Shown: positions 1-12,203, counted from the stretch's first letter. The stretch: DNA of 64,000 nucleotides from Cytospora piceicola (GCA_023375675.1 JALQBC010000054.1:1-64000); one strand, 5' to 3'. Notes: a model not told the origin generated them from the sequence alone. Program-made: numbers and translations.

Positions 1-3000
1 AATAAGCTTCTTATAATAGCGGTTATAATAGTAATAAGCTTTAATTAATTATAGTTATTATAATAATATATTATACTATATTAATAAAAAGCAGGGCTAT
101 AAAAAAGGCTAAGGTTAGGGCTATAACGGGGGGGGTAGGGGGCGAATCCGCAGGGTTTACCTTAGAGTTTCGAATATCTACCCCCCTTAATAAGATAAAA
201 AATAAATAAAAATAGGGTTTCATAGCCCTTTTCGCAAGGATTCCGATTTAAGTTAAATTATTTAATTCGGAGCTAAACCCGGCGTAGAAGGCCGGTTTAA
301 AAACCAGGCCCCCGGGCTAGCCTATTAGGCGCCGCGCTGCCGCCCTACCTGTAAGGGTTTAGTAGAATGGGGTCCCATTCTACTAGATAATAACTGTTAG
401 GATTTATAGATCGTTAATATCGTTTATAACGTTAAAGCGGTAAAGAATAATAGGACTAAAGGCTTTAGCTTTATTAATTTATATTATAAAAACCTTATCT
501 TCGACTATAAGCGGTAAAAAAGAAATAGTAAAGTTTTACTTTTATTAGTTAGTAATATAGTAAACGATTTTATAAGAGTAGTAGTTATCGATAAGTAAGA
601 TAACTTATTATTATTTAGCTTTATAAACTTTATAGTAGAAAAGCTAGCGAATAATATAAACGTCGAAGTATAGCTAGTTATTATTATACCGGCAGGAGGT
701 AATAAGGAGTTTTCGGTAATAGGCTTTATAAGCATCTAACTATTATACCGAAGCTTTACTATTATTAGTAGTAAAACAGCCGGCTACTTAAAAGACGCTA
801 GTTAATAAAGACTAAAACGTTTATATAAAAGTATTTAATTTTTATAGGATGTTATTAATATTTAAAAAGGTTATTAGGCCTTAAAAGATAAGTATATAAA
901 ATCTCTCGCCTTCTTTTAAAGTAAGTTTAATACGGCCTTTTAAAGGTATATTAAAGGAAGGCGGCGGAAAGCTTATAACTACTATAAAGTAATCTAAGCT
1001 AACGTTTAAGTATTTTTTAATATTACTTTCGGTAAAAAGGATATTAAAAAAAGCTAAGTTTAAAATATTATTAAAGCCGTTAGTCGGAACGTTTAGCTTA
1101 TTAAATAAAAGAAGTTAATATATATTAGTTTATTTAATAAAGAAACTTTCGATATTAATAAAGGATTTATTTAGTTATTATTAGTAGTAGATTAAATTAA
1201 AGTTACCGGTAAGTAAGTAGTTATTAAAAAGGACTTAATAGGAAAGTACTTATTTAACTTCCGACCTGTTAATTATAAAGTAAAGTTTATTATAAGCGTT
1301 AATAAAGGTATAGCCGTTTACTTTTACTTAGTAAACGTCTTTAGTTTAAGTTAAAATAAGCTAGTTTAAAACTAAACCTCGCTTATAGTAAACGTATATT
1401 ACTATATAAGGTTTAATAGTATTATTTATTTAATAAGAAACAGAAAGGAAAAGATTAAACTCGGGGTGTATTTTTATATAGTATTTACCGTTTTAAAAAA
1501 TATATATTTAAAGTTTTTAAATTAAAACAACGTCGGCTTAGCTAATTTAAGTTAACTAAAAAACTGTATTATAAACTACTCTATCTTTTATACCTTAATT
1601 AATATTAAGTTAAAAAACCCGGTTAAAGTAAAAGGTATATTATAGTTAATACTATCGAATTATATTAAATATAAAATAATATAATGTTAATAGTATTATA
1701 TTAGTCGTTAAAGACGGCTTAAATATCGATTTCTATATTTAATAAATAATTATTAGCCGATACTTCGATAAAGCTAAAGTTTAATAAATAATCTTAAAAA
1801 AAAGCTTAATACTATAGAAGTCGGCTTAAAAAGAAAGAAACTATAGTCGGGCGTAAAACCGTTTAAGCTAAAGTAGGTACCGAAAATATATAAAAAGTAA
1901 GGAATACTTTCTCTTTTTCGCTATAAAGCTGTTTACGTTACTTTCTAATAAGTTAAATTATATAACTGTTTTTATAGCGAAGTTTAGCTAAATAAGTCGG
2001 TATATTAAAAGTATATAGGCCTTTATAGTTAATATACTATATAAGTTATTAGTAGGGTTTATTATATATATCGTTATCTTTTATATATTAGCTATAGTTC
2101 TAGCAGTAAGTTATATAAGTATAACGATATATTTTATAGAATTCTTAATAGTTAGTATATTAAAAAAGGCGGAACTTCTGTTTAATAAAACGGCTAAGCT
2201 AACTTTATTTAAAAAAGCTAAATCGCTTAGTTAACAGTTTAATAAATAAGATTATTTAAGTAATAGTAGCTTAATATTCCGATATATAATACGAAAAGTA
2301 ATTAATAACCGAGAATTATCTTATTTACGTTAAAACTTCGTTTTTAACGGCTATAAGTATATTAAAAGGTTTTTTTTCTTAGTTTCGAAGTTAAGTTAAA
2401 ACGTTAAAAAAAGTATATATATATTAAATAATACTACGTTTTACTATAGTATAATTAAAGAAAACAGATAACTTTTAACGTCGAAATATTAAGGTATTTT
2501 TAATAAAAGAGTTATAAAGCCGAATCGACTATTTAAAACGGATTAAACTAACGTTTAATAAATCTAATAAAAAGATTTTTAAGTTAGTATAAATAAAGGT
2601 TTATAAAGCGTATAATTCGTAACGTTATAAAAAAGAGTTTAAGTTAAGCTTAAAAAAAATATATAAATCGTTTCGGTAAAATATTATAGTATAAGTTTTA
2701 ATTTTATCTAACTATAGTTAGTTAAAATATCTTATAGTTTTAATCGGTATAAGGCTTTATAAAAGCGTTAATATAATAATAGTTATATATAACGCGATAA
2801 TAAGGTTTAAATATAAAGAATTTTTTACTTATAAAAAGAGATACGTTTTTATTAAAGTATTAAAGATTAAGTTTATACTTTTATCGAAGGATAAAAATAA
2901 AAAAGTAGTAAATTTAATATAAAAGTTTTAAACAGCTATAAGGTATATATTAGAAACGAAACGTTATAAAGTATTATCGAAAGTAGTAAAAAAAGTAACG

Positions 3001-3340
3001 AAAACTTCGTTTTACGTAGTAATAGTTATAGTATTCTTAGTTAAAAGCTAAATAAGGCTTAGTATAAAGCGTAGAGTATCGTTAGTAAAAAAGTTAGAAA
3101 GCTGCGTTTTTCTAAAAGGCGATAACGATAGTAGCTTATATTATTACGACGTGTGTCGCCTTTTACCGTTTATAACGGTTTTAAAGCCGTTAAAATTAAA
3201 GAGGAGTATATTCTTAGTATATATCGAAGTTTAAGAGGTAATAAGGCCCGGTAGTAATAGCAGAGCTATTATTACAATACCGTTATAAAAACGGGTGTCG
3301 AAAGTAAGGTGTTAAACAATAGTATACGAATAGTACTAAG
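1..3340. repeat. RIP-degraded AT-rich repeat block, class unresolved
   Basis: This stretch is extremely AT-rich with TpA runs, stops in all frames and only scattered GC patches (about 290-350 and 3140-3340). It ends abruptly where GC-balanced sequence begins near 3.34 kb. The composition is what RIP leaves in a duplicated transposon. No reverse transcriptase, integrase or transposase motif could be read through the damage, and no terminal repeats were found inside the window, so the element class is unknown. It probably continues left of position 1. Confidence 0.8.
360..385. repeat. 26-bp inverted repeat (12-bp arms, 2-bp centre)
   Basis: TAGTAGAATGGG, two bases (GT), then the exact reverse complement of the first arm. 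It sits in a less mutated GC patch of the left RIP block and could be a hairpin near an element end. No function is inferred. Confidence 0.6.
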
Positions 3341-3606
3341 GGCCTTAACAGCAGGTGCTAAGACCGTAGTATATAGGAGGAAGTTTTTACAGCTTTGTAG
3401 GTGTCGGTTAACGTTAACGACGCTAAGCTGTTATCATAACTGAAATCATAATAGATAGGCCCAGTTACTTGCAGCCAGTCCCGCACAAATACTGGAGCGG
3501 GTTGATAATACAGACTCAAAGAAGAGAGAAAGAAGTAGGTAAGTTGAAGGAGACATTTTGCTTTTGTGACTTGCTTGTCTAAGCCCCTTTTTTCCATGCT
3601 GTGTCC

Positions 3607-6060
3607 TCACGCTTCATCTCTAAAGTAATCGGCATCTTCATCGTCGTCATCGTCTTCGGTTTCAAGTGGAGTCGCCTCATGATCTCGCGCCAACCTTTCG
3701 TCTTCCGCAACTCTGTCCCAAAACCACTTCATGTGGTACATCAGCGTCGCATCCGACACCTTCCACCACCATTCGAACGTCACGTGTTCCACAGCCTCGA
3801 CCCTTTCTAGAAGGTCTCCTATTATAAGTGCCATAATACGTAGAGAAGGGATGCGCCTTCGGATACTGCCTCCTCCCGGGTGAGAGCTCCACCAGCCTTC
3901 ACCGCCGCCGTCCGCCATAAGCTTTTCCAAGTCCTTGCCCACGTCCTGCCATAACCCGTGTACATGGAGCACGCCGGCTACTGCCTCAAGGACTACTGTT
4001 TCCTGGCCGAGAAGGGTTGTGGATCGAAGCTCTGATAGGCTGGCAGTGATGTTAAGGAGGCTTGCCATTGTCCTGGCCCCATCGTTCACTTCCCCTCTTG
4101 GCTGTTTTTGATATCCTTGTCGGAATTGCCGCAGTAAAGACTTGATTGACCAGGGTGAGTCATCGTCCTTGTTCTCCTCATTATTCTCATCTCCCTTCCC
4201 CCCTGGACGGGCTTGTCTGCGGCTTTCCACATCCTCCTTGAAGCTTTCATGGGCACTTCCGCCCTCAAGCATCCAGCTTGACGGGATCCTTCCTATTGTA
4301 TCGAGGACTATATCCATCAGGGATCCGGCGGCAGTCAGATGTCTAGCAAGGGCGAGAATATCGGGCTCTTTCTCAAACACATGAGGTTGCCAGCCATCAT
4401 ACCCCAGTAGCCCTCCGACCCCCTCCCAATTGGACCTGGCCCAAGACTCCCAAGCTGGGGGGATGCTGGTGACGACAGTACTTTGGGAGCAAGCAGGATG
4501 GCCAAGCAGGCCACCGCTTCCTGGAGAAGGATGGCAAACCTGTGTCAAGAATGCTGCTTCTTCCCGACCATACCTTGGATCCCTGTCGGATCGGCCCCGG
4601 ATCAGTGCGAGATGGAAAACATCGAGCAGACGTAAGACACGAGCAGGCGGTGGCACGTTTGTTCTTTGTCCCTGGGTGCGGGAGGACGAATGCACCGGCC
4701 ATTTCCTGCAGAGCTCGGCCCACTGACCGTAGGTGTAGGGCCTATGAGACTGCTCTTCACGGCTATATGGGTGATCCTCGCAGTCGCTGGAGCAGGTTCT
4801 GGCGCTGGAGGAAAAGTTGGCATCGAAGAAAAAGCCGTACGAGTCCCCTTCATTTGCTTCGTCAGAGTCTATAATCTCCGCTTGCTCCTTCAAATCTGAC
4901 AACAGCCACCAGATCTGGGTACTAGCATGGAATTGCATATTGACGGCGTTTAATTCGACACGGTGCCATAGCCTTTTAGCTTCGTTAAGGTGATGTTGGG
5001 CAGCATTTCCAAGCTCACGGAAAGATCTGTAGGACAGCAGCGGCGCTAGGTCTTTGTCCATGTCTTGTCCGTGTCTTTCGATCCAGGCTAGAATCCAACT
5101 AGCTAACGAGCAGGCCGGTTCCAGTAGAGCACGGAGGTCGTCGAGGGGTGCCTGACGGCTGGACGCTGTATGGATGGCGTAGTGCTGCGCAGCCTCGGGG
5201 AGATTCGAGAAAGCGATGGGATCCATGCCCGGCGGGCCCGGAAATATGCGATTATTGCCACCGGCGGCGGCATCATTCTTCGAGTCCTCAATCCTCATGC
5301 CCAGCAGGCCTATGGGGATAACAGACCACAGCATAACCATATCGTAGATATCATATGGGAGGCTGAGGGACGAGAACTCGGAACTGAGCGGCATCCCGTC
5401 ATCGTCTTGCCCAATTTGTCCTCGTCCCCAAGGACCAGGCCAGAGAAGTAGAGCGATGAACAGCACGGACAGTAGGGACAAGTAAGCCCAGTCCCGTCGT
5501 GTTGTCAAGGCGAGATTAGCAGCAACAAGAGCAGCAGCAGCTCTCGCATATTGCTGCCGGCCATCAGGATACAAGCGTAGCGTGTCGTACTCGACGAGAT
5601 AATTCGGAGGCCTCAAAGGCGGAATTTCAGGCAAGTCCGGAGCGCGCCAGTGTGTAACTACGTTATCGTTGCCAAAATGAAGGGACGATGGCGTGTCCGG
5701 TAGAGGGTCGAAGTCAGAGTGGAAGCAGAGCTCCACCAGGTGGGTCCTCCGTACATACTGGGGGTCCCTGTCACTGTCTGTGTCTGTGTCTCTGGCTCTA
5801 TTACTCTCGATGTCTGTGTCGATATCCTGGTGCCACCGTGGATGGGGACGGGTTGTACGTCGCCGGTACATCTCGATGGGAATCCGGGCTACAGAGAAGT
5901 CATTCCCCGCGATATTGCGATGGTGGTCATTGTCGGCGGCAGCGTCTTCACTGGGTATCGGGTCTAGGTTGGGTTGTAATAAACCTGGATGGTGTTGACT
6001 TTCAGCCACCAGGTGACGACGCGGGGACTGAGACACGTACTGAGGCCCGTACTGAGACAT
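3607..6060 (-). CDS. uncharacterised membrane-anchored protein, 817 aa
   Basis: A single uninterrupted minus-strand frame starts at ATG 6060 and ends just inside the left RIP block boundary. I do not recognise the family. The first 190 residues are polar, with an Asp-Thr/Asp-Ser run at about 79-98. Two hydrophobic segments follow at about 191-209 and 238-256, consistent with a two-pass membrane hairpin. A large hydrophilic region of about 550 residues comes after, ending in an acidic tail of consecutive Asp near residues 801-806. Balanced GC, no internal stops and an intact long frame argue that it is a real gene. The next gene (202 aa) lies 361 bp upstream on the same strand and is also membrane-anchored, but no operon-like link is implied in a fungus. 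Confidence 0.75.
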   Translation of the reverse strand: MSQYGPQYVSQSPRRHLVAESQHHPGLLQPNLDPIPSEDAAADNDHHRNIAGNDFSVARIPIEMYRRRTTRPHPRWHQDIDTDIESNRARDTDTDSDRDPQYVRRTHLVELCFHSDFDPLPDTPSSLHFGNDNVVTHWRAPDLPEIPPLRPPNYLVEYDTLRLYPDGRQQYARAAAALVAANLALTTRRDWAYLSLLSVLFIALLLWPGPWGRGQIGQDDDGMPLSSEFSSLSLPYDIYDMVMLWSVIPIGLLGMRIEDSKNDAAAGGNNRIFPGPPGMDPIAFSNLPEAAQHYAIHTASSRQAPLDDLRALLEPACSLASWILAWIERHGQDMDKDLAPLLSYRSFRELGNAAQHHLNEAKRLWHRVELNAVNMQFHASTQIWWLLSDLKEQAEIIDSDEANEGDSYGFFFDANFSSSARTCSSDCEDHPYSREEQSHRPYTYGQWAELCRKWPVHSSSRTQGQRTNVPPPARVLRLLDVFHLALIRGRSDRDPRYGREEAAFLTQVCHPSPGSGGLLGHPACSQSTVVTSIPPAWESWARSNWEGVGGLLGYDGWQPHVFEKEPDILALARHLTAAGSLMDIVLDTIGRIPSSWMLEGGSAHESFKEDVESRRQARPGGKGDENNEENKDDDSPWSIKSLLRQFRQGYQKQPRGEVNDGARTMASLLNITASLSELRSTTLLGQETVVLEAVAGVLHVHGLWQDVGKDLEKLMADGGGEGWWSSHPGGGSIRRRIPSLRIMALIIGDLLERVEAVEHVTFEWWWKVSDATLMYHMKWFWDRVAEDERLARDHEATPLETEDDDDDEDADYFRDEA

Positions 6061-6421
6061 AAGCCAGGTGTTCCGAGTTGCGGCTTATGGATTCCTTTGC
6101 ACAAACAACGGAGATGCATAGAGAAGAAATTGGGCCCGAGGTGTCGGAAGGATTCTCGGAATCGGGTGATAAAGGGTGAGTGTAGAGCTGAGAAGTGGCG
6201 TTCTGCGGGTACTTTTGCGACCCTATAAATACATACTTCAAATTCTATCGATGCGGCTGCTGTTGGCTGTTCTAGTGTTCTCGATATTGCATGTTTCTTT
6301 GTCTTCAATAGCCGAGAAATGGCGTTGGTCTCTCCGTTCTTTGTTCCATAGCGCCTCAACTGATATGTCATTGTATGTTTTTCACGCCCTGCTCACGGCC
6401 GCACTGACTATAACGTAGTTT
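6061..6421. other. spacer between two minus-strand genes
   Basis: 361 bp of GC-balanced sequence forming the 5' region of the 817-aa gene and the 3' region of the 202-aa gene. I see no RNA gene, repeat or convincing core promoter. Confidence 0.5.
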
Positions 6422-7030
6422 TCAGGCTGCCCCGTCCACCTGAAACCCATGATCCCGACACCACTGATCTATATGCGCCACCTTCCTTGACTGGCGGCAG
6501 CCCTTGCCTTGCTTGGACTTGCAAGCTCTCGCTGCCTCTTCCGTAGCCGGCCACACCTTGCGCAGGTATTCAATCCTGGAAACCATATCGGAAAAGACTA
6601 TGGCGCTGAGCCGCAACGCTCTCTCCCTCCGAGCCCGCATGTCAACCCTATCAGGAACAGTACCGCGTGTAGCGCCAGACGAGTACATGCGGTGAGTCTC
6701 CCGCATGTAAGCATTGAGTACTACCTTCTCCAGGTCTTGAATCCGACGTAGGTCACCGTTAACGAGTGCGTCCAGGTTTTCGAAAGGGTATGCTGTCATG
6801 TCCAGGTCAAGAACCTCGTGGATCATGAACGTGAGATCATGCGCGCCGGAGACTGTAGCTACGGCAACGCTGGCAAAGTGGGCTTCACAGATTCGAGACG
6901 GGGCTTGATCCGGGGCCGGGGGTTGTTGTTTCGTGGTCCCATACTCCGCCAGAGGGCCGAGAAAGTAGCTAAACAAATGTAATATGCCTGCAGCGATAAC
7001 AACGACGATGAGAGATGTGTGCGAGATCAT
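6422..7030 (-). CDS. uncharacterised small protein with N-terminal hydrophobic segment, 202 aa
   Basis: The minus-strand frame starts at ATG 7030. Residues about 7-26 are strongly hydrophobic (I, V, A, L, F), so the protein is either secreted through a signal peptide or held by a type II anchor. The remainder is soluble and helix-prone, with four cysteines, three of them in the last 35 residues (around ACKSK, GKGCR and QWCRD). No known domain is recognised. It is the middle of three neighbouring genes whose products all carry hydrophobic N-proximal segments. Confidence 0.65.
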   Translation of the reverse strand: MISHTSLIVVVIAAGILHLFSYFLGPLAEYGTTKQQPPAPDQAPSRICEAHFASVAVATVSGAHDLTFMIHEVLDLDMTAYPFENLDALVNGDLRRIQDLEKVVLNAYMRETHRMYSSGATRGTVPDRVDMRARRERALRLSAIVFSDMVSRIEYLRKVWPATEEAARACKSKQGKGCRQSRKVAHIDQWCRDHGFQVDGAA

Positions 7031-7852
7031 GATATGGACCGAACACAGGTCAGAACCCAGGATATTCGAGTCTGTTGAAGTAAAGTAAGAGGGAGGGGTC
7101 GTTGAACCCTATGGATATTTGGAGTGATTATTTGGGAGATAAGTAGACAGGAGAGAAATGTAGAGACTGACGTTATCGAGCTGGGATTACTGGAAATATA
7201 TTTATTATGTAAAGCATGTTGTTGTTGGTTGTGCAGTTCATTCGGGACGGCTACGACCCGACCTCTGTGACAGATAATATTTTGTCTTTGAAGTGTTGAT
7301 CATTTCCCCACTAAAGATGAGACCAATAATTCTCACAGAACTAAAAAGGAATATTATCCACTGGGGATGCTAACAAAGGAAGAGGGCCTGAGACATTCCA
7401 GCGGACCCAATACGATGCCCAGCTAATTATGCTCAGATTCCCCCGTGAGTTGTAGCAGAAACTGCATCCAGATGCAGATGAGGGTTCTTCTCTTTGACCT
7501 GGAGCCGAAAGAACGATGGGAAAAGCGAGAGGTACAGCTGTAAAGACATCCTCTACTTGTATATGAGGTACTCATTCAACCGTGTTCTTTCGAACTTAGT
7601 GACCTTTGCCTCTATCTTCGATCTATTTGCACAGCAATACAGGCAAAATACACACTCGATATTGACGGTCAAGCGGTCAAGCTCTCTTTTGTTTCCCCTT
7701 GGATGAGCTGAGGCTTGGCTGTTTCGCCGCTAACCAGAAATCACTGGTCAACGACAGATCACCCGGAGTCAGGCAATCGTCTTTTTTGAAGAGGCTGTGT
7801 GTTCCAGGATTGGCGGATACAACGCGACAAAATCGGCCTGCCCGATGCGAAC
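7031..7852. other. divergent intergenic region
   Basis: About 820 bp lying between the starts of a minus-strand gene (ATG 7030) and a plus-strand gene (ATG 7853), so it must hold both promoters. No TATA box or repeat stands out. Part of the region directly before 7853 stays open in the downstream frame but lacks an ATG. Confidence 0.5.
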
Positions 7853-9760
7853 ATGGACCAGGTGGATGATGATGCAAGGTTCTTCGTCGAGGAGATGCTA
7901 GATGACGATGCCTTTGTAGGTGCTGCTGAAGGAATGGCTCAGCACTGTCCAGACCAGAATGCCGGAGGTGGCGAGGTGAAGGACAATGGCACGTCAGTCC
8001 AACCTCCAGCTCCAGTCGAGACAACGGCGATCTCGACGGATTCGCAAGAGACGGCCATATCCATGCCTTCACCGGAATGGTCTCCTGCGGAATTCAACGC
8101 TGCTACAGCCTACGGAAGCATGATAAGTGACAATGACAGCAAGCCGACTAGGACCACCCAGATCAATGACAACAGCCACAACAACGTCAATATCACAAAC
8201 GTCTACCACCAGGCTCATGTTCGCAGGGAAGACGAGGAGGACACCAAGCGGCATGGAAACCAGCCACAAGGGGTTGAAGCGAACTGGCACGAAGCGGGAG
8301 CCACGTCCATCACCGCAAATCACTGTCAGATGCCCCAGTGGTTGCGGTTCCCGACGTGGGCAATCAGGCTGACACTCTGGCTTCTCAAGGGCCTGCAGGC
8401 TCCCATAACCTGGGGTCTCCGCTTATGCCTTGGGCTAGTCTTTCAGGGAGTTGCGGGCATCCTCTTGCTCCTGGTTATGGCTTTGGTTGGTCTCTGGACT
8501 CTGAAGTGGTGGTGGCTGCAAGTCTGGTCGCTATCGTACACAGCAGCAATGTCACCCTTGTCTGCGACATCCACGTCGCTATGGCTGTGGCTCAGCCATG
8601 CGATGAAGACCCTGCACGACCCTTTCAAGCAGACTACATCGTCTTCTTCGTCTCCGAGTGACTACAGCACTAGCAGCACTGCCCCCAGCCAGACTGATTC
8701 AGACTCCGTCACAAAGACGCTATCTAGCGCCATGTTAAGCGTCTCCTCGGTCATTCTCTGGGGTGATGGGTATATGCGCGTAGCCGGCTCTATTGTCTCC
8801 CGGTGTGGAACACAAGCCAGCTTATTTAATGCTCCTCTCGCCACGGCAAAGTCGGTCCTGCCGCGCATCGAGGAGATCCACACATCCACGATCGCCTTTA
8901 AGGACCGCATCAACGCGCAGCTGGCAATAGAGACGCAGCGCGCAAGGCGCCTGGAGCGCAAGGTGCGGCAGGCCAGTCTACAAAAGATGCTGAAGAATCA
9001 AGAGGCCGAGGCTAGAGAGGCTTACAAGATGCAATTTGGACAGCGAGGACGGTACTGCTCCGGGCCGGAGACGTCGGGCTGGCTCAGCAGCTTTCCATGC
9101 TCGGCCTGGCAGCGTCTATGGCCAACACCCGTCAAGCCGCAATCGAGCAAACTGAAGCTCAAGACGCATTCAATACTCGAGAAGTGGTTGGACGAGGAGC
9201 TGAGTTACATGGAAAGCGTGCTGCAGGCGCGTCTCGAGTGGGAGATTGTCTATGAAGAGATGGCTGACGACAAGGCGACGCAACGATTGGGAAGAGTATG
9301 GTGTCAGATATCGGAAGCCTCCAAGAAGCAAAGGCAGCGAGACTGGAACGAGGGCGGTAGTGGGCCAAACGGTCATGGTAAAGGACTCGGAGTCCAGCTC
9401 GCAGACATCGAGTCCGCGTCGCAAATAGCATGTCTCGCTCACGGCCCGATGGGTGATCACTTGCAGCAGAGGCTATCAAAGCTGAAGGAAAATACACTGT
9501 GGCTAGAGGAAAGGATGAACGAAATCAGACTCGGTCCCCTGGTCAGTCTGCAGGGCCGCCGTGGTGCCTCTTACAAGGACAGTGTTGGTAGTGGTGATGA
9601 CGATGGCAAAGAGGCCAGTTATCTGTCGCGTGTGTTGCTTACTGCAGACGAATTGCAGGCCATCAGAGACCTCATTACAGATACTCTGGTTCTCCAGGAA
9701 CACTTCAACACAGAGATGTTTACTGTCTACACTGTCGAAATGCCAGAGGGTGTATCATAG
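7853..9760 (+). CDS. uncharacterised membrane protein with coiled coil, 635 aa
   Basis: The frame is open slightly upstream, but the first in-frame ATG is at 7853 (MDQVDDDARFF), which I take as the start. The first 155 residues are acidic and polar. A Trp- and Leu-rich hydrophobic stretch at about 168-222 is long enough for two membrane passes. A charged helical segment around residues 340-395, rich in Arg, Lys, Glu and Gln, looks like a coiled coil, and the last third is also helix-prone. No family is recognised. The gene is divergent from the 202-aa gene and convergent with the next one, with 296 bp between stop codons. Good frame length and balanced composition support a real gene. Confidence 0.7.
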   Translation: MDQVDDDARFFVEEMLDDDAFVGAAEGMAQHCPDQNAGGGEVKDNGTSVQPPAPVETTAISTDSQETAISMPSPEWSPAEFNAATAYGSMISDNDSKPTRTTQINDNSHNNVNITNVYHQAHVRREDEEDTKRHGNQPQGVEANWHEAGATSITANHCQMPQWLRFPTWAIRLTLWLLKGLQAPITWGLRLCLGLVFQGVAGILLLLVMALVGLWTLKWWWLQVWSLSYTAAMSPLSATSTSLWLWLSHAMKTLHDPFKQTTSSSSSPSDYSTSSTAPSQTDSDSVTKTLSSAMLSVSSVILWGDGYMRVAGSIVSRCGTQASLFNAPLATAKSVLPRIEEIHTSTIAFKDRINAQLAIETQRARRLERKVRQASLQKMLKNQEAEAREAYKMQFGQRGRYCSGPETSGWLSSFPCSAWQRLWPTPVKPQSSKLKLKTHSILEKWLDEELSYMESVLQARLEWEIVYEEMADDKATQRLGRVWCQISEASKKQRQRDWNEGGSGPNGHGKGLGVQLADIESASQIACLAHGPMGDHLQQRLSKLKENTLWLEERMNEIRLGPLVSLQGRRGASYKDSVGSGDDDGKEASYLSRVLLTADELQAIRDLITDTLVLQEHFNTEMFTVYTVEMPEGVS

Positions 9761-10056
9761 TATGTTGTTGCACCAACCACCAACCACCAATATCAGACAG
9801 CATCAATTCTCAATTCAATTAGGTGTGGTCACCATCCTTTTCCTTTCTGCTTGTTTTTTTTGTAGTGCAGTGACTTGTTTTAAGCTACTCAGTCAGCACA
9901 AACTTGGAACCTCAATCTGGACGTAAACTATGTACAATACAGTTATCAAACACACAACCTCACGCCATATGCAATCTTCCATCTTGATGCTCAATGTTGT
10001 TGTTGTTCCCGATCGAATCCGACACACGATCTACTACATCTAGCTGCTTGTCCACC

Positions 10057-11608
10057 CTACTCCTTCCCCTTGCCGGTATTCCAGTCGCCAGTCAAGCCAA
10101 AGACGCCATGTTTTGGAGCCATACACTTGCCACGCGCCAGCACTCTAACCCATCTGCCTCGACTGTCCTTTCTCCATGCCCCGTAACCCCCTCCAGGTAG
10201 TCCTTCGACACCAGTGTCAAGCCATCTTGTTCTATACTTTGTCTCTGGCAGGTTGAGACGCTGCGCCCTCTCGCGTTCCTCGTTGCGTATCCACTGAGGC
10301 ACCGGGTTGTAGTCGTCTGCTGGCCTCTCTGTCTGTATCCACTGAGCATACCGCATCACCAGCTTGCTATGGCTGCTGTTGCTCTTGCTATCGCTGCCAC
10401 CAGGGACACTCTGGAAGTTGTTGTATGAGAGGACCTTATAGCAGCGTGCCCATCTCCACTCGATGAGACAAAATCGGAAGGCTTCAGAGCCATCGTCTAG
10501 GGAAGGGAAGTCATATATTCCTTCCTCCTCCTCTGCCTCTTGTGTCTCGTAACCGGCCGCAATCGTGGTCAAGCCCGTGGGCAGTCGAATCCTACAGCTG
10601 CTGACACTGCTGGGTTTGGGTGAAGCGCCTCTCGGGGGAGCGTTCATTCCGGCTGCACCATTCTCGTCACTGGTGGGTTTAGAGGCTTCCTTGCCACTGT
10701 CCCCGATGATTGGGCTTGCAACAGCAACAGCAGGAGGAATAGGAATGGCCGCCTGCCCAGGCGAATAAAGGTCGTCGGAAACAGGTGGAGCCGCAACACT
10801 CAAATTGCCGGCGATGACTCCATCGGTCAACGCTTCGTGACCAGCAGCCTCCGCAGTTGTCGTCGCGGAATTCGGACTCGTGGTGTCTGCCTGTCCTCCC
10901 GTTCGAGGCTTGTCGTCCAAGGGGACCAGTGAGTCCAACCATCTGGCGAGGTTCATCCTGATGTACGCCCTGAGCTGGTTAGGCGTCTTTTTGTCAAAAA
11001 AGGGCTCCAATTCCGCCTCATCACCGACAACGCCCGCGGTGCTCATCGCGACCAAGCTCTCCAACCTTTCAAGACCCTTGGGAATTTCGTCGATAGCGTT
11101 GCGTACGGCCTGAATCCTATTGTCCATGATGAGCACATTCTCGTCCTTTTCGTTTCCCGGAGGGGAGGGTCGCGATATGAAACGCAGGAGCTGTCTGGCA
11201 CGAAGGCGCGAGTCCAGGCCCTTGTGGGAGCCAGAAGCCTTGCCAGTTGGTGCGGATGAGTACGCATTCGCATTCGTAACCCCCGCCTCAAATGAGCCCG
11301 TCTTCTTCAGGATGCGAGCCGCGTGGTCCTGGACCGTTCCTTTTATTTTCTATCAGTCGGCCATTGGCGATAAGGAGGGTACTTTAGTGACTAGACAACT
11401 CACCACCGGGGCCCTGTATCACGATCCCTTTCACCGAGCCTGTAGTAGCGAAACCTTCTGCCAAACTCTGTACTTTACTCTGCGAGCGAGTAATGCGGCG
11501 AGTCTCGGCTGCATTGGTCGACATCATATAGCTTGGAGTAGGATTGAAGGTAGTAGCAGCAGCAACTGATGCTGGCAGCTTTCCTCTTGCTTTTTCCGAA
11601 GCCATCAT
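10057..11608 (-). CDS. uncharacterised protein, two exons, about 495 aa
   Basis: Exon 1 runs 11608-11404 (start MMASEKARGK) and exon 2 runs 11339-10057. The donor is GTGAGT at 11403. The 64-bp intron must end at 11340 to keep frame, which uses an AAG acceptor; with it exon 1 ends in phase 1 and the two exons total 496 codons including stop. Nearer TAG and downstream CAG candidates give the wrong phase. The N-terminal 70 residues are basic and Ser/Thr-rich, the middle is Pro/Ala-rich low complexity, and the C-terminal third is compact and Trp-rich (WLDTGVEGLPGGGYGAW), suggesting a folded domain I cannot name. It is transcribed toward the 635-aa gene. Confidence 0.65.
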
Positions 11609-12203
11609 TCAGTTTGTAATGTTGGAGAGAAGCCTTCGGATGTGAGAAGTATGACATCAGATATAGATCGAGGATTCTGGTCGACTTATACAGAAATCGT
11701 CTTCTTGTGAATGTCTTTATTTGGTTTCCCCCGACGTCTCTTTTGGATCTGTAAGCTTCTAGCCTTTATGCATCCATTGTGTTTCGAGCCATTTTATTGT
11801 TCAACTAGGTCTCAGAGGGGCCTGGCTTCCTTTATACTCTAACTTTGTTGTCCCTGCGTCGTATTCGGGCTCTTTTCAGGCTGGCCCTTCCACCTCTCAT
11901 AAGGAGTCTCGGAGAGAAACACGATTGCAATTCCGACTAGAAGTACGGTGACCTCGATATCAGCATTTCACGCTCGGCAGTTTTCTAAATAAGGACCGCA
12001 GCTTGTCCGTTTGATACACGGCTGGATGGACGACTTCGGATGGGATGCCTGGCTCAGAATAAAGACGCCGGAACAGACCTGGAGGGCAGACGAAAGACCC
12101 GTTGGCGCATGCAAAGGGCCATCAGGGATGGAGCGAACATGAACTTAAGGCGGTGGTGATATTGACTGTGGTGTTAACGACCTGGCATAGGACAGAGCCT
12201 TAT

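Noticed and set aside
505..735. 76-codon frame in the left RIP block
   Set aside because: AT-only composition (Leu, Ile, Ser, Thr, Lys) expected by chance in RIP-mutated DNA.
4397..4874. Overlapping frames on both strands inside the 817-aa gene
   Set aside because: Shadows of the longer continuous minus-strand frame.
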